From the NCBI GenBank assembly GCA_046349915.1, contig JAXMBL010000003.1, positions 1,674,001 through 1,738,000 of the forward strand: DNA of 64,000 nt, read 5' to 3'. This DNA comes from CAIXSC01 sp046349915 (lineage in GTDB: Bacteria > Planctomycetota > Planctomycetia > Pirellulales > Pirellulaceae). The position numbers were made by a program, and so were the translations under genes. Below the pieces are notes generated by a model that worked only from the letters and a program-made list of their open reading frames with translations, did no database searches and was not told the DNA's origin. Shown here in pieces: positions 42,878 to 52,277 of this stretch; position 1 is the stretch's first letter; every line of letters begins with the position of its first letter.

Positions 42878-45800
42878 TCAGAGTCTAAACTGCGAGGACG
42901 TTACGACTCGAGACCAGTTCAGGAGTCGGATCTGCTTGCCATTGGGCAACGTGATCATTGTTGCTCCGCTCGAGATAGAAAACGAAAGTTGCGAGTACAT
43001 CAGGGTATATGCCTGCAGCGAGATCGCATCGCTATAGAGCGCAAAATCGGTGATGGTGTCCAACGAGCCTACGTCGCCAGCGAAATATATCGTGTCTCGC
43101 CCCGCCCCAGAAGTGATGGTATCGGCTCCCTCGCCGCCGTAGAGATGATCGGTCCCGTCTCCTCCATGCAACGAATCGGCTCCGGCATCGCCATAAAGAT
43201 AGTCGACGCCGCCCATTCCCCACAGAGTGTCCTTGCCCTCCCCGCCCCGTAGCGAATCGACTCCATTCGTTCCGGTAATCGAATCGTCTCCGGCGCCGCC
43301 ATCGATATAGGGAACGCCCGAGAGGCTTACAGACAGGAAATGCAGCGTGTTGGCTGTGGAATTACCCAGAATCGGCTGCCCGCCGCCGTTCCATCCCTCG
43401 ATCGCGTTGGCGCCGGAAAGGAAGCCGCTGATCACGACTGGAGTTCCCCCTACATTGACGACCAGATCGGTGTTCGCGCCGCCGTCGAGCAAATCGAATT
43501 CCGCCTCATCGCCCATCACGCTTAATTGGTCATAGCCGTCCCCGCCATGCAGCGAATCGATCCCCGGGCCGCCGTTGAGCACATCATCGTGCAGGCCGCC
43601 ATCAAGCATATCGGCGCCTGCCCCACCCCGTAGATCGTCGAAACCTGTATCCCCCCATAGAGCGTCGTCGCCCGAACCGCCCGCTAGTAAGTCGCTCCCG
43701 GAACCGCCGAGCAACGAGTCATTCCCTGCGCCACCGAACAGCCAGTCGGCGCCGTCGAGGCCTTCGAGCGCATCGTTGCCTCCCTGGCCGAGGATCAAGT
43801 CGATCGCCGCCGTGCCTTTCAAAGAGTCGTCGCCGGGCGTCCCCACCACGATCTGCGACTCGTCGAGGATTGACCCCATTATTGCCGTGATGTCGATCAA
43901 TTCTCCATCGTCGCTCACCAGCAGCCGCGCCGATTCGACATTCACCGCCGACAAATCGCTCGCGGGCGCGATCGTTGTATCAAGCGTCGCGCCAGCAGAG
44001 GCCGCGAGAAAAGACTTGATGGCAAGCAATTGCGTTGTGGTGAAATCACCCAGTTGATCGGGGGTCAGTTCCAACACCAATTGATCTACGCCTCCGAGTC
44101 CATTGACGATGAGCTCCGTGCCAATGGGGTAATTTCCCAGCAACGAAGCTGGTCCTCCGCTCGTGCTGCGCGAAACGGTGATGTCGCTTGGTGAGTAAAT
44201 CACCGTGAGCGTGTCATCCCCCTCGGTGCCTTGGATCGGAACGCCTCCTTCGATGACATCTGTCACGGATATGGAGAAACTGGCTTCTCGCCATAACCCG
44301 CCCGCGTCGGTCGCGCGGACCGTGATCGCGTAGGCCGATTGCGTCTCGTAGTCTGGGACGAACGCCAATTGCAGCCGGTTGCCGACAATACTAAATGATG
44401 AGATGGAACCGGTCATGATCGAGTACGTGAAAGAATCACCCACGTCTGGATCGGTCGCCAAGAACGTCCCCACCACCGTGCCCACGGCTGCATTCTCAGG
44501 GATTGTCGTTTGGCTAAGCGTCAGGTTCGTCGGAGTCTCATTCACGTTGATGACGGCGATGGTAAAGATCTGCTCAAACCATAAACCGCCCTGGTCCGTT
44601 GTACGGACTCGCACCGAGCGTGTCGCCCCTGCTTCAAAGTCCAGCGAAGCAACTGCCTGCAGTGCGTCGCCGACGATTTGAAACTGCGAGTTGTCGGTGT
44701 CGCCCGGGCCGACCGCCAAGCTGTACCAGAATGTATTCGCCGCATCAGGATCGGTGGATGCGAAGCTGCCCACCGCGGCGTTGGCACTAGCGTTCTCGGC
44801 CAACGAGGTGTGAGTGAGGGCGAGCGCCGTTGGCGACTCATTCACGTTGGTGACGGCGATGGTAAATGTCTGCTCGAACCATAAACCGCCCTGGTCCGTC
44901 GTGCGGACTCGCACTGACCGTGTCGCCCCTGCTTCAAAGTCCAGCGAAGTAGCTGCCTGCAGTTCGTTGTCGACGATCTGGAACTGCGAGTTGTCGGTGT
45001 CGCCCGGGCCGACGACCAAGGTGTACGAGAATGTATTCGCCGCGTCAGGATCGGTGGTTGCGAAGCTGCCTACTGCGGCGTTGGCGCCCGCGTTCTCCGC
45101 GAGCGAGCTGTGGGTGAGCGCGAGCGCTGTCGGCGACTCATTCACGTTGGTGACGGCGATGGTAAAGGTCTGCTCAAACCATAAGCCGCCCTGGTCCGTC
45201 GTACGGACTCGCACCGAGCGTGTCGCCCCTGCTTCAAAGTCCAGCGAATTAGCTGCCTGCAGTTCGTTGTCGACGATCTGGAACTGTAAGTTGTCGGTGT
45301 CGCCCGGGCCGGCCACCAAGCTGTACGAGAATGTGTTCGCCGCATCAGGATCAGCGGTTGCGAAGCTGCCTACTGCGGCGTTGGCGCCGGCGTTCTCCGT
45401 GAGCGAGCTGTGGGTGAGGGCGAGCGCCGTTGGCGACTCATTCACGTTGGTGACGGCGATGGTAAATGTCTGCTCGAACCATAAACCGTCTTGATCCGTC
45501 GTACGGACTCGCACTGACCGTGTCGCCCCTGCTTCAAAGTCCAGCGAAGTAGCTGCCTGCAGTTCGTTGTCGACGATCTGGAACTGCGAGTTGTCGGTGT
45601 CGCCCGGGCCTGGTACGAAGCTGTAGGTAAACGCATTCGTTGCATCGGGGTCGATCGTTGACACATTGCCGACGACCGCATTGACTCCACCATTCTCCAT
45701 GAGTGCCGTTTGGTCGAGGATGATCGCTGTCGGCGCTTCATTCACATTGGTGACAGTGATATTAAATGACCTTTCGAAAAACAAACCGCCCTGATCGGTC

Positions 45801-47254
45801 GAGCGAACTCGAATTGAGCGAGTAGCGCCCGCCTCGAAATCCAGCGAGTTGGTGGCTCGCAATTGATTGCCGAGAATGTTGAATTCGGCGTTGTCGGTGG
45901 AGCCAGGGCCGGACACGAGCGAATAGGTAAATGTATCTCCCGATGTATCAGTGGTCGTGAAATTGCCGATCACTGAATTCGAGCCTGAATTCTCGGCTCG
46001 TATCGAATTGGACAGCGTGATACCTTTGGGAGTGAAATTTGTCGTGTTAATGGCTAATGTCACTGTGAATCCAGATTCATGTCCAATAGCAATATCAGCA
46101 CGACCGTCATTGTTAAAGTCGGCTACGTCAAGTGAAAATGGAGCATCGCTGACGGAGATCGCAGATTCTAATTCAAAGCTGAACAAGCCATTATTGCGAA
46201 GGATTCTGATTCGATCATCATTGCGCAATGCGATAACGAGATCGCTATCACCGTCTCCATCAAAATCTCCAGAATCTAATCCGAACGTATTCCAGGCTCC
46301 TCCGCCAATAGCGTGCGAGTAAACGTGGGAGAATGAGCCTGCACCATTGTTTCGGAATAGTCCTATGGAACTTGAGTCCCTCCCCGATACTGCTAGGTCC
46401 AGATCGGAGTCTCCGTCGAGGTCGGTGGCAATTATGGCGGTCGGGGATGACACACCGGCGCTAATCTGACTAACGGAAAAGTTTGATGAAAATCCTCCGC
46501 CCTGATTTAAGGCTACAGCGATCTGATGCCCGCCGAATACCGCGGCTGCGATATCACGCCTCCCGTCGCCATTAAAGTCGCCTGTTGTTACGCCTATCAC
46601 GCTACCCGAGATAGACAGAAAACGGTTCGCCGCAATATTTCCAGCGCCATCTCGATATAGGATTCTAATGCCCTGACCACCGTTCAATCCGACAACAATG
46701 TCGTTGACTCCATCGCCATTCATATCCGCGATGACCGATTGCTCGGGGCCCGTTCCAACATAGTAATAAGAACCTACCGAAAACGTTCCCGATCCTGTGT
46801 TGTTAAATATCCGAATTTCATTAGAAAAATAAGAGGAATACACAAGTTCGGGCGCCGAATTTCCGGAGAGATTTCCGGCGGCGATGGAATACATATCAGA
46901 ATAGCTTAGAAAAGGGAGAAGTGAGGTGAATGAACCAATCCCTCCAGTTCCGTTACCCATGGCAGTATAGACTTCGGGAGCACTTGCGCTTGAAGCCGCG
47001 ACGTCGGGCCTTCCATCGGAATTCAGGTCAGTCGCGACAATGCCTGTGAGGTATGGTTGCGGCGCTGGAAACGAGGTGATTCCGAAAGTCGCCAGCAATG
47101 TGCGGTGCTCAAGTTGTTCGATACCTGCTCGGCAGAAAGCGAGTCCTCTTGAGCGAGAGCGTTCCCCTCGTATCCCTGTCACCTTTGATAGCAGGGCCCA
47201 AGATACGAACTTCAGCATGCGGTGCGTGAACAATTTGTCACCTTTGTCTGCCAT
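42878..47254 (-). CDS. Giant secreted FG-GAP/cadherin-like/RTX repeat protein
   Basis: Protein of 1,458 residues with a mosaic of calcium-binding and adhesion modules. Residues 45-55 read IEQLEHRTLLA, the LEPR-XLL motif of planctomycete exported proteins. FG-GAP/VCBS blades follow (about 60-400; many DFNGDGRRDI-type loops). Six cadherin-like repeats of 100 residues (about 400-1010) each end in FTIAVTNVNE-like motifs. The carboxyl part has RTX nonapeptides (GGAGNDSLLGGSGSDLLAGG; about 1135-1400). The four middle cadherin repeats are nearly identical at the DNA level with a 300-bp period. ATG 47254 is chosen because it precedes the motif; there is no clear ribosome site. Divergent from the sigma factor gene. 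Likely surface adhesion or matrix. Confidence 0.88.
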   Translation of the reverse strand: MADKGDKLFTHRMLKFVSWALLSKVTGIRGERSRSRGLAFCRAGIEQLEHRTLLATFGITSFPAPQPYLTGIVATDLNSDGRPDVAASSASAPEVYTAMGNGTGGIGSFTSLLPFLSYSDMYSIAAGNLSGNSAPELVYSSYFSNEIRIFNNTGSGTFSVGSYYYVGTGPEQSVIADMNGDGVNDIVVGLNGGQGIRILYRDGAGNIAANRFLSISGSVIGVTTGDFNGDGRRDIAAAVFGGHQIAVALNQGGGFSSNFSVSQISAGVSSPTAIIATDLDGDSDLDLAVSGRDSSSIGLFRNNGAGSFSHVYSHAIGGGAWNTFGLDSGDFDGDGDSDLVIALRNDDRIRILRNNGLFSFELESAISVSDAPFSLDVADFNNDGRADIAIGHESGFTVTLAINTTNFTPKGITLSNSIRAENSGSNSVIGNFTTTDTSGDTFTYSLVSGPGSTDNAEFNILGNQLRATNSLDFEAGATRSIRVRSTDQGGLFFERSFNITVTNVNEAPTAIILDQTALMENGGVNAVVGNVSTIDPDATNAFTYSFVPGPGDTDNSQFQIVDNELQAATSLDFEAGATRSVRVRTTDQDGLWFEQTFTIAVTNVNESPTALALTHSSLTENAGANAAVGSFATADPDAANTFSYSLVAGPGDTDNLQFQIVDNELQAANSLDFEAGATRSVRVRTTDQGGLWFEQTFTIAVTNVNESPTALALTHSSLAENAGANAAVGSFATTDPDAANTFSYTLVVGPGDTDNSQFQIVDNELQAATSLDFEAGATRSVRVRTTDQGGLWFEQTFTIAVTNVNESPTALALTHTSLAENASANAAVGSFASTDPDAANTFWYSLAVGPGDTDNSQFQIVGDALQAVASLDFEAGATRSVRVRTTDQGGLWFEQIFTIAVINVNETPTNLTLSQTTIPENAAVGTVVGTFLATDPDVGDSFTYSIMTGSISSFSIVGNRLQLAFVPDYETQSAYAITVRATDAGGLWREASFSISVTDVIEGGVPIQGTEGDDTLTVIYSPSDITVSRSTSGGPASLLGNYPIGTELIVNGLGGVDQLVLELTPDQLGDFTTTQLLAIKSFLAASAGATLDTTIAPASDLSAVNVESARLLVSDDGELIDITAIMGSILDESQIVVGTPGDDSLKGTAAIDLILGQGGNDALEGLDGADWLFGGAGNDSLLGGSGSDLLAGGSGDDALWGDTGFDDLRGGAGADMLDGGLHDDVLNGGPGIDSLHGGDGYDQLSVMGDEAEFDLLDGGANTDLVVNVGGTPVVISGFLSGANAIEGWNGGGQPILGNSTANTLHFLSVSLSGVPYIDGGAGDDSITGTNGVDSLRGGEGKDTLWGMGGVDYLYGDAGADSLHGGDGTDHLYGGEGADTITSGAGRDTIYFAGDVGSLDTITDFALYSDAISLQAYTLMYSQLSFSISSGATMITLPNGKQIRLLNWSRVVTSSQFRL
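44549..45748. repeat. Tandem 300-bp coding repeats (cadherin-like)
   Basis: Four units starting near 44549, 44849, 45149 and 45449 repeat at exactly 300 bp with long identical stretches, such as those around 44850-45010 and 45450-45610. They encode 100-residue cadherin-like modules. A fifth, diverged unit starts near 45749. The low divergence points to recent duplication or gene conversion. Confidence 0.9.
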
Positions 47255-47568
47255 AGACGTGGAGATCAATTCGCCCACCGCGTAGATACAGTGAAGCGAC
47301 TTAATGCTTAGCGAGCCGAAGGAGGAGGGATTTTTTTGGGGTGGAGGTACTAGGGGCGCCGCCGCGCCTGATTTCCCTCCTATAAACACCAAGCACCGGA
47401 ATCCGCAGAATCGGACACGAAAATTCAAGAAAGTTCGTTTTTTCTGAGGTGCACTGTTGCGTCTCTGGCAGGAGCCGTTATTCCCCCCACATTTCGCGAT
47501 TGGCGGGGATCCGGCCCGCGGTTACACTCGCTCTTGGATGGCGGGATGGTCGGATACGTTGCGCAGCT
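47255..47568. other. Divergent promoter region, 314 bp
   Basis: Lies between the giant repeat protein (minus) and the ECF sigma factor gene (plus). No gene is seen. It contains a run of T residues near 47330-47337 and GC-rich stretches but no promoter I can name; a box specific for the ECF factor itself might be here. Confidence 0.45.
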
Positions 47569-48213
47569 ATGAATAGCTCGGAAAACAGTTCGTCCAGATC
47601 GAAAGCGCTGAGAGCCTGGATTCAGGAGGCTCGTGGCGGATCGAAGAATGCGCTCGGGCGATTGAGCGAGGAATGTCGCCAGTATTTGCTCACGATCGCC
47701 TACGCCGAACTGGACGCTCGCCTTCGGTCCAAGCTTGGGGGCTCGGATGTCGTCCAACAAACCCTGTTCGAGGCGTTTCGCGACTTTGATAAGTTCCACG
47801 GGCACGACGAAGAACAATTGCTCGCCTGGTTGAGACAAATCCTCTTGCACAATCTGGCCAACATCGATCGCCACTATTTTGGAACGGCGAAGCGCGAGTT
47901 GGTACTCGAAGTTCCGCTCGACGAAACGCTAGCCCAAGACGAAAGGCTCGCCCGCTCGGTGACTATGGATGTGTCGCCCGAGCGTCAGGCGATTACCAGC
48001 GAAGAAGAGCGAAGCATGCTCGATGCCATCGAGGACCTCCCCCCCGTCATGCGTCATGTCATTCTGTTGCACCATCAGGAAGGATTGTCGTTTCCCGAAG
48101 TCGGCGAACGACTCAATCGGTCCGCCGAGGCAGCCCGCAAACTGTGGGTGCGCGCGGTAAAGCTCCTTCAGACTCGCCTGGCGCCCTCCGATGACGCTTC
48201 CCCCCAATCGTGA
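47569..48213 (+). CDS. ECF-type RNA polymerase sigma factor (kinase-linked group)
   Basis: Sigma factor of 214 residues with region 2 (LGGSDVVQQTLFEAFRDFDK, AWLRQILLHNLANIDR) and region 4 with helix-turn-helix (LPPVMRHVILLHHQEGLSFP then EVGERLNRSAEAARKLWVRA). ATG 47569 is the natural start; a frame further upstream is not conserved in style. The sequence fits the planctomycete ECF groups that sit beside Ser/Thr kinases. The kinase gene begins 23 bp before the end of this gene, so the two are coupled. No zinc-finger anti-sigma factor is present, so activity is probably controlled by the kinase. Confidence 0.92.
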   Translation: MNSSENSSSRSKALRAWIQEARGGSKNALGRLSEECRQYLLTIAYAELDARLRSKLGGSDVVQQTLFEAFRDFDKFHGHDEEQLLAWLRQILLHNLANIDRHYFGTAKRELVLEVPLDETLAQDERLARSVTMDVSPERQAITSEEERSMLDAIEDLPPVMRHVILLHHQEGLSFPEVGERLNRSAEAARKLWVRAVKLLQTRLAPSDDASPQS

Positions 48214-51200
48214 CGAACCGGATTTCGAGTATTCGAGAGCGGAATTAGCCGCTAGCGATGCGGCATTTCCCGTGGAATCTGAGAGAGAGCCCCGCTTCGA
48301 CGAACTCGACTATCTGCTTTTGGCCTACGACGGCCTGCTGGCCGAGGGGGGCAAGGACACCGTCCCTCCTTCCGCGGCGCTGCCTCCTGCGGTCGTCGAT
48401 CAACTTTCCGGCGCCGAGCAGTGCCTGCGGGTTCTCGAGCAGATCTGGCCGCGCGCTCGACGCACGGCGGCGGCAAGGGCGACCACACGGGCCCCTGAGG
48501 ACTCCGAGTATCGCCGCCTGGGCAACTATGAATTACTCGATGAGATCGCACGCGGTGGAATGGGGGTCGTGTATCGGGCGCGACAGATCGGGCTCAATCG
48601 TATTGTCGCACTCAAGCTGATCCTGGCTGGTCGTTTCGCATCCAAGGACGAGGAGCGGCGGTTTCGGAATGAAGCGGAAGCTGCCGCTCGCCTGCGGCAT
48701 CCTGGCATCGTGCCGATCTATGAAATCGGCGAACAAGATGGACAACCGTTTTTCTCCATGGCCTTCGTCGACGGCGTATCGCTGGATGCTCGCCTTCAGC
48801 AGGGCCCCCTGCCAATGACAGAAGCGGCCCGCCTGACGCAACTTGTCGCCGAAGCGGTGGCGCACGCCCATTCCCAGGGTATCGTGCACCGCGATCTCAA
48901 GCCGCACAACATCTTGCTGGAAGGCGCCAATGAGCCGAAAATAACGGACTTTGGACTTGCCAAACGACTAGATCTGCCCGAAGGACTCACCGCCACCGGC
49001 GCTATCTTGGGAACTCCCAGTTATATGTCCCCCGAGCAGGCGGCGGGGCGTACTGCCGAGGTCGGTCCTCTTTCGGACGTCTATTCGCTGGGAGCGATCC
49101 TCTATACGTCACTCACCGGCCACCCTCCCTTTCGTGCCGCGTCACTGACCGACACGTTGCGGCAAGTGGTGGAACAGGAAGTGGTCCCTCCTTCGTTGGC
49201 GAACCCCGCGATTCCCCGTGACCTAGAGACCATTTGCCTTAAGTGTTTGCGCAAGCATCCCGCGGATCGCTACGCTTCCGCGTCGCAGCTTGCCGAGGAC
49301 TTGGCGCGATTCCAGCGAGGCGAACCGATCACGGCGCGACCTGTTTCAAGTATCGAACGAATGGTCCATTGGACGCGCCGCCGGCCCGTGGCCGCGGCGC
49401 TCGTCGTGATGTCGGCGGTCACCGCCCTCCTACTGGTTGTCGGTTGGGAGTACCGCGAACGATCGGAGCAATGGCGTCGCACCGCGGAAGCGAGGGCCGA
49501 GTTAGCTGCGGAGAAAACGACGGTAGCCAATCAGCAGACTCAATTGGCCGCCCAACAGAGTGAACTTGCTCGCCGCAATTTGGCAGTCGCCAACCTCGCG
49601 ACCGCCATGCGTCATTTTAGTCGAGCCAGCGAGTTGGCTTCCCGGCGACTTCCCGGCTGGTCGTGGGAGGCGCTCCAGGAATTGAGAAAGGCCGAGCAGT
49701 TAGCCGAGGGTAAACTGGACGACCTGCGGCTTCGGTCGCTTGCCGCCGAATGCTTGGCGGCGGCCGATCTGCGTCCCGTGGGCGTCGTCGCCGAGCAGAT
49801 CCATCCCAAAGCAGTCGCCTTTAGTCCCGACAGTCGGTTTGTCGCAGTCGCACAGCACAAGGGCATCCCCGATTCCTCAATCTTTGTCTACGACGTCGCC
49901 ACGCAACAGCTCATCGAGAAATACTCGCTCGACACCCTCGCGGCGAACGCCCAGACCTTCGTGGGGAACCTGTTCAAGGGAGGTTCCGCGAGCATGTACC
50001 AGGATGGCATGTTCGCGGTAGCTTTCAGTCCCGACTCGCGTTGGATCGCGGCTGGGACTCGGCGTGGACGAGTCTGCGTGTGGGATCGCTTGGGGTGCGT
50101 GGCGCCGACGTTTCTGGGGGGGTTCAAGGATGATTACGTCCGGCGAGTGGTCTTCGATGCCGACTCTCGCACGCTCTATGCGGGCGCTATGGCTTACTTC
50201 CATATTGGCCGCTGGGCATGGAAGAATGAACGCTGGGAGCCGCTGGACAATCTGTTCGGCAGTCGAGATGCTTTTGCGGTCCACCACGACGGCAGCCGTC
50301 TCTTCAGCGGGACGGGAAGATTTCGCGTGCTAGACCTATCGACGGGGAAGTCGCGTGAGGATCTGCCAGAAACGCCGGCCGGGAACGTAGCCTATGTGCC
50401 CGAATCCGATTCCATTGTCTTGAGCGAGTCGCGGGCGTTGCGATCGCTTGACGCCCTCACCGGTCGCACTGCGCGGATTTTTCGCGCTCCTGTCGAAGAG
50501 GTTGCCACAGAGTATTTGGGGACAGCTCGATTCGCGGCACGGAGCGGCCTGATGTTTCAGGGCACCGATTCGGAAGTCGTTCGCGTCATTGATTTAGCAA
50601 CCGATCGTCCCACCATGTCGCTCGACACCAAGGGGCACATGGAGAGTCCGATTGCGACGAGCCCCGATGGGCGATGGTTGGCGCTGGGCGAGGCGAATGC
50701 TACTCGCTTGTACGAAATTCGGCCGGCTGACATACGCTCCGTCGCCCTCCAATCCCTCGACCCCATTAATGATTTTGCCTTGAGTGCCGACGGCCGATCG
50801 GCAACGCACCTCGCCGCTCACTTCCAACCCATTCCGCAACTCCCTACTCCTCTGTTGCGCGGAGCAAAAGTTATCACGACCCAATTAGGTTCCGATTCCA
50901 ACTCGTCAATGTCCACTCGCCGCGCAGTGAATTGGCAAGCGGAAGGCGGGCACTTCTTTTCGCGATTTTCGCCTCGAGCGGCGCGAGACGTGGGCAAAGT
51001 GGCTGTTTCGCCGACAGCGGAACATCTAGCAGTCGCCTGTGAATTGACCGGACTGCACTGGCGCGGTCCTCAAGGTATTCCAGTCTGGCCCGAACGGATT
51101 TCCGCGGATGGATTTCAGACACAGGTCATCGAGGAACTCACGCTCACTTCGAGTGACGCCGAATCGTCTGTCAAGCTGATCGACGATCCAACGGCTTATG

Positions 51201-52219
51201 ACGGTAAGGCCGTCGAGTATTATTGTATGGGAGACAATAGTGTTTGGCGATTGCGTGTGCCGTTAGTCCGCCCCGTGCAGGCTGGTCAAACGATCTCTGT
51301 GATTGTGCGCTTGAGAGCGACAGCGAGGCGGCTTGAACTTCCCTCTGTGCACATAGCGATCGAAGGACGCGAGACGTTAAAAGTTGAGCCATTGCCCTCC
51401 GGGGAATACACCTGGCTTCATGCGGGCTTGATAGCCGCCGAGTCCGCGACAGATTCGGTTAATCTGGTCGTCGTTTCCGACATGGACCGCTCGCAATCAC
51501 TTGCCTTGGATCGCGTGGTAGTCTTGCCGTTTGAGCAAGATCGCGAGCGAGACTGGCAAGCCTATCCCTACTACGGTTCTATCGCTTTCGCACCGAATGG
51601 CCGGGCGCTCTTCGCCATTCTCCATGGAGATCGACTCGCCGCGTGGGATGTCAGTTCGGGGAGACTCTTGCATATTTTTGAGAATAATGTGCTCACCGCG
51701 CTCACTGGAGTGAGCCCTTTCAGGAGCGTCGCGGTGGGACAACGCCAAGTTCTGGCGGGAAATGAGTCGGGTGGGGTGTTACGCTGGGAGTGGGAAACAG
51801 CTAAGCCCCTCGACCCTTTAGCGGGGCCAGGAAGCGGCGTGAGCGCACTTGCGCTAACGCCCGATGAGACTTTGGTTGCGATCGGCGCTAACAATGGCCA
51901 GATACGCGTTGTTCAACTTGAATCGTTAAACACCGTTGTGGAGCTCTCAGGTCACGATCAGCAAGTCGTCGCCCTCGCCTTTGAACCAAGCGGAAGCCGA
52001 CTCTGGAGTGGTTCACTCGATGGCTCGATCCGCCGCTGGGACCAACAATCTGGCGTCTGGCGATCAACGCTCGTACTGACGGAAGGTGCTACTCCTATCA
52101 AAGCCCTGCGCCTCGCCCCTTCCACGAATTCACTATTCGTGCTTCGCGAAGGTGAATCCGTGGTACATCAATGGCATCTGCGGCGACTGCCAGAACCCAG
52201 TGTTGAACTCGCTGATTAA
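48191..52219 (+). CDS. Ser/Thr protein kinase with transmembrane helix, WD40-like repeats and inserted beta-domain
   Basis: Protein of 1,342 residues. A kinase domain (about 112-370) keeps all active residues: glycine loop ARGGMGVVYRA, Lys in IVALKLI, catalytic loop VHRDLKPHN (near 232), DFGLAKRL (near 253) and the SPEQAAGR segment. A transmembrane helix lies near 399-418 (VAAALVVMSAVTALLLVV), followed by a coiled-coil stretch. WD40-like blades occupy 500-960 and 1120-1330 (AFEPSGSRLWSGSLDGSIRR). Between them, residues about 985-1116 form a beta-sandwich-like segment resembling a carbohydrate-binding module (SSVKLIDDPTAYDG; GQTISVIVRLRA). It overlaps and probably regulates the ECF sigma factor. 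Confidence 0.9.
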   Translation: MTLPPNRDEPDFEYSRAELAASDAAFPVESEREPRFDELDYLLLAYDGLLAEGGKDTVPPSAALPPAVVDQLSGAEQCLRVLEQIWPRARRTAAARATTRAPEDSEYRRLGNYELLDEIARGGMGVVYRARQIGLNRIVALKLILAGRFASKDEERRFRNEAEAAARLRHPGIVPIYEIGEQDGQPFFSMAFVDGVSLDARLQQGPLPMTEAARLTQLVAEAVAHAHSQGIVHRDLKPHNILLEGANEPKITDFGLAKRLDLPEGLTATGAILGTPSYMSPEQAAGRTAEVGPLSDVYSLGAILYTSLTGHPPFRAASLTDTLRQVVEQEVVPPSLANPAIPRDLETICLKCLRKHPADRYASASQLAEDLARFQRGEPITARPVSSIERMVHWTRRRPVAAALVVMSAVTALLLVVGWEYRERSEQWRRTAEARAELAAEKTTVANQQTQLAAQQSELARRNLAVANLATAMRHFSRASELASRRLPGWSWEALQELRKAEQLAEGKLDDLRLRSLAAECLAAADLRPVGVVAEQIHPKAVAFSPDSRFVAVAQHKGIPDSSIFVYDVATQQLIEKYSLDTLAANAQTFVGNLFKGGSASMYQDGMFAVAFSPDSRWIAAGTRRGRVCVWDRLGCVAPTFLGGFKDDYVRRVVFDADSRTLYAGAMAYFHIGRWAWKNERWEPLDNLFGSRDAFAVHHDGSRLFSGTGRFRVLDLSTGKSREDLPETPAGNVAYVPESDSIVLSESRALRSLDALTGRTARIFRAPVEEVATEYLGTARFAARSGLMFQGTDSEVVRVIDLATDRPTMSLDTKGHMESPIATSPDGRWLALGEANATRLYEIRPADIRSVALQSLDPINDFALSADGRSATHLAAHFQPIPQLPTPLLRGAKVITTQLGSDSNSSMSTRRAVNWQAEGGHFFSRFSPRAARDVGKVAVSPTAEHLAVACELTGLHWRGPQGIPVWPERISADGFQTQVIEELTLTSSDAESSVKLIDDPTAYDGKAVEYYCMGDNSVWRLRVPLVRPVQAGQTISVIVRLRATARRLELPSVHIAIEGRETLKVEPLPSGEYTWLHAGLIAAESATDSVNLVVVSDMDRSQSLALDRVVVLPFEQDRERDWQAYPYYGSIAFAPNGRALFAILHGDRLAAWDVSSGRLLHIFENNVLTALTGVSPFRSVAVGQRQVLAGNESGGVLRWEWETAKPLDPLAGPGSGVSALALTPDETLVAIGANNGQIRVVQLESLNTVVELSGHDQQVVALAFEPSGSRLWSGSLDGSIRRWDQQSGVWRSTLVLTEGATPIKALRLAPSTNSLFVLREGESVVHQWHLRRLPEPSVELAD

Positions 52220-52277
52220 TAGCTGGATAGCTGCACTCAATCGCGGCCCAGCAGAAATGCAGCCAATACAGAGGCCA

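Noticed and set aside
42776..43252. Open frame on the plus strand overlapping the end of the giant repeat protein
   Set aside because: Antisense to RTX repeats; no domain and no ribosome site.
44549..45748. Regular repeats considered as a CRISPR array
   Set aside because: Period is 300 bp, the sequence is coding in one continuous frame, and there are no short spacers or cas genes.
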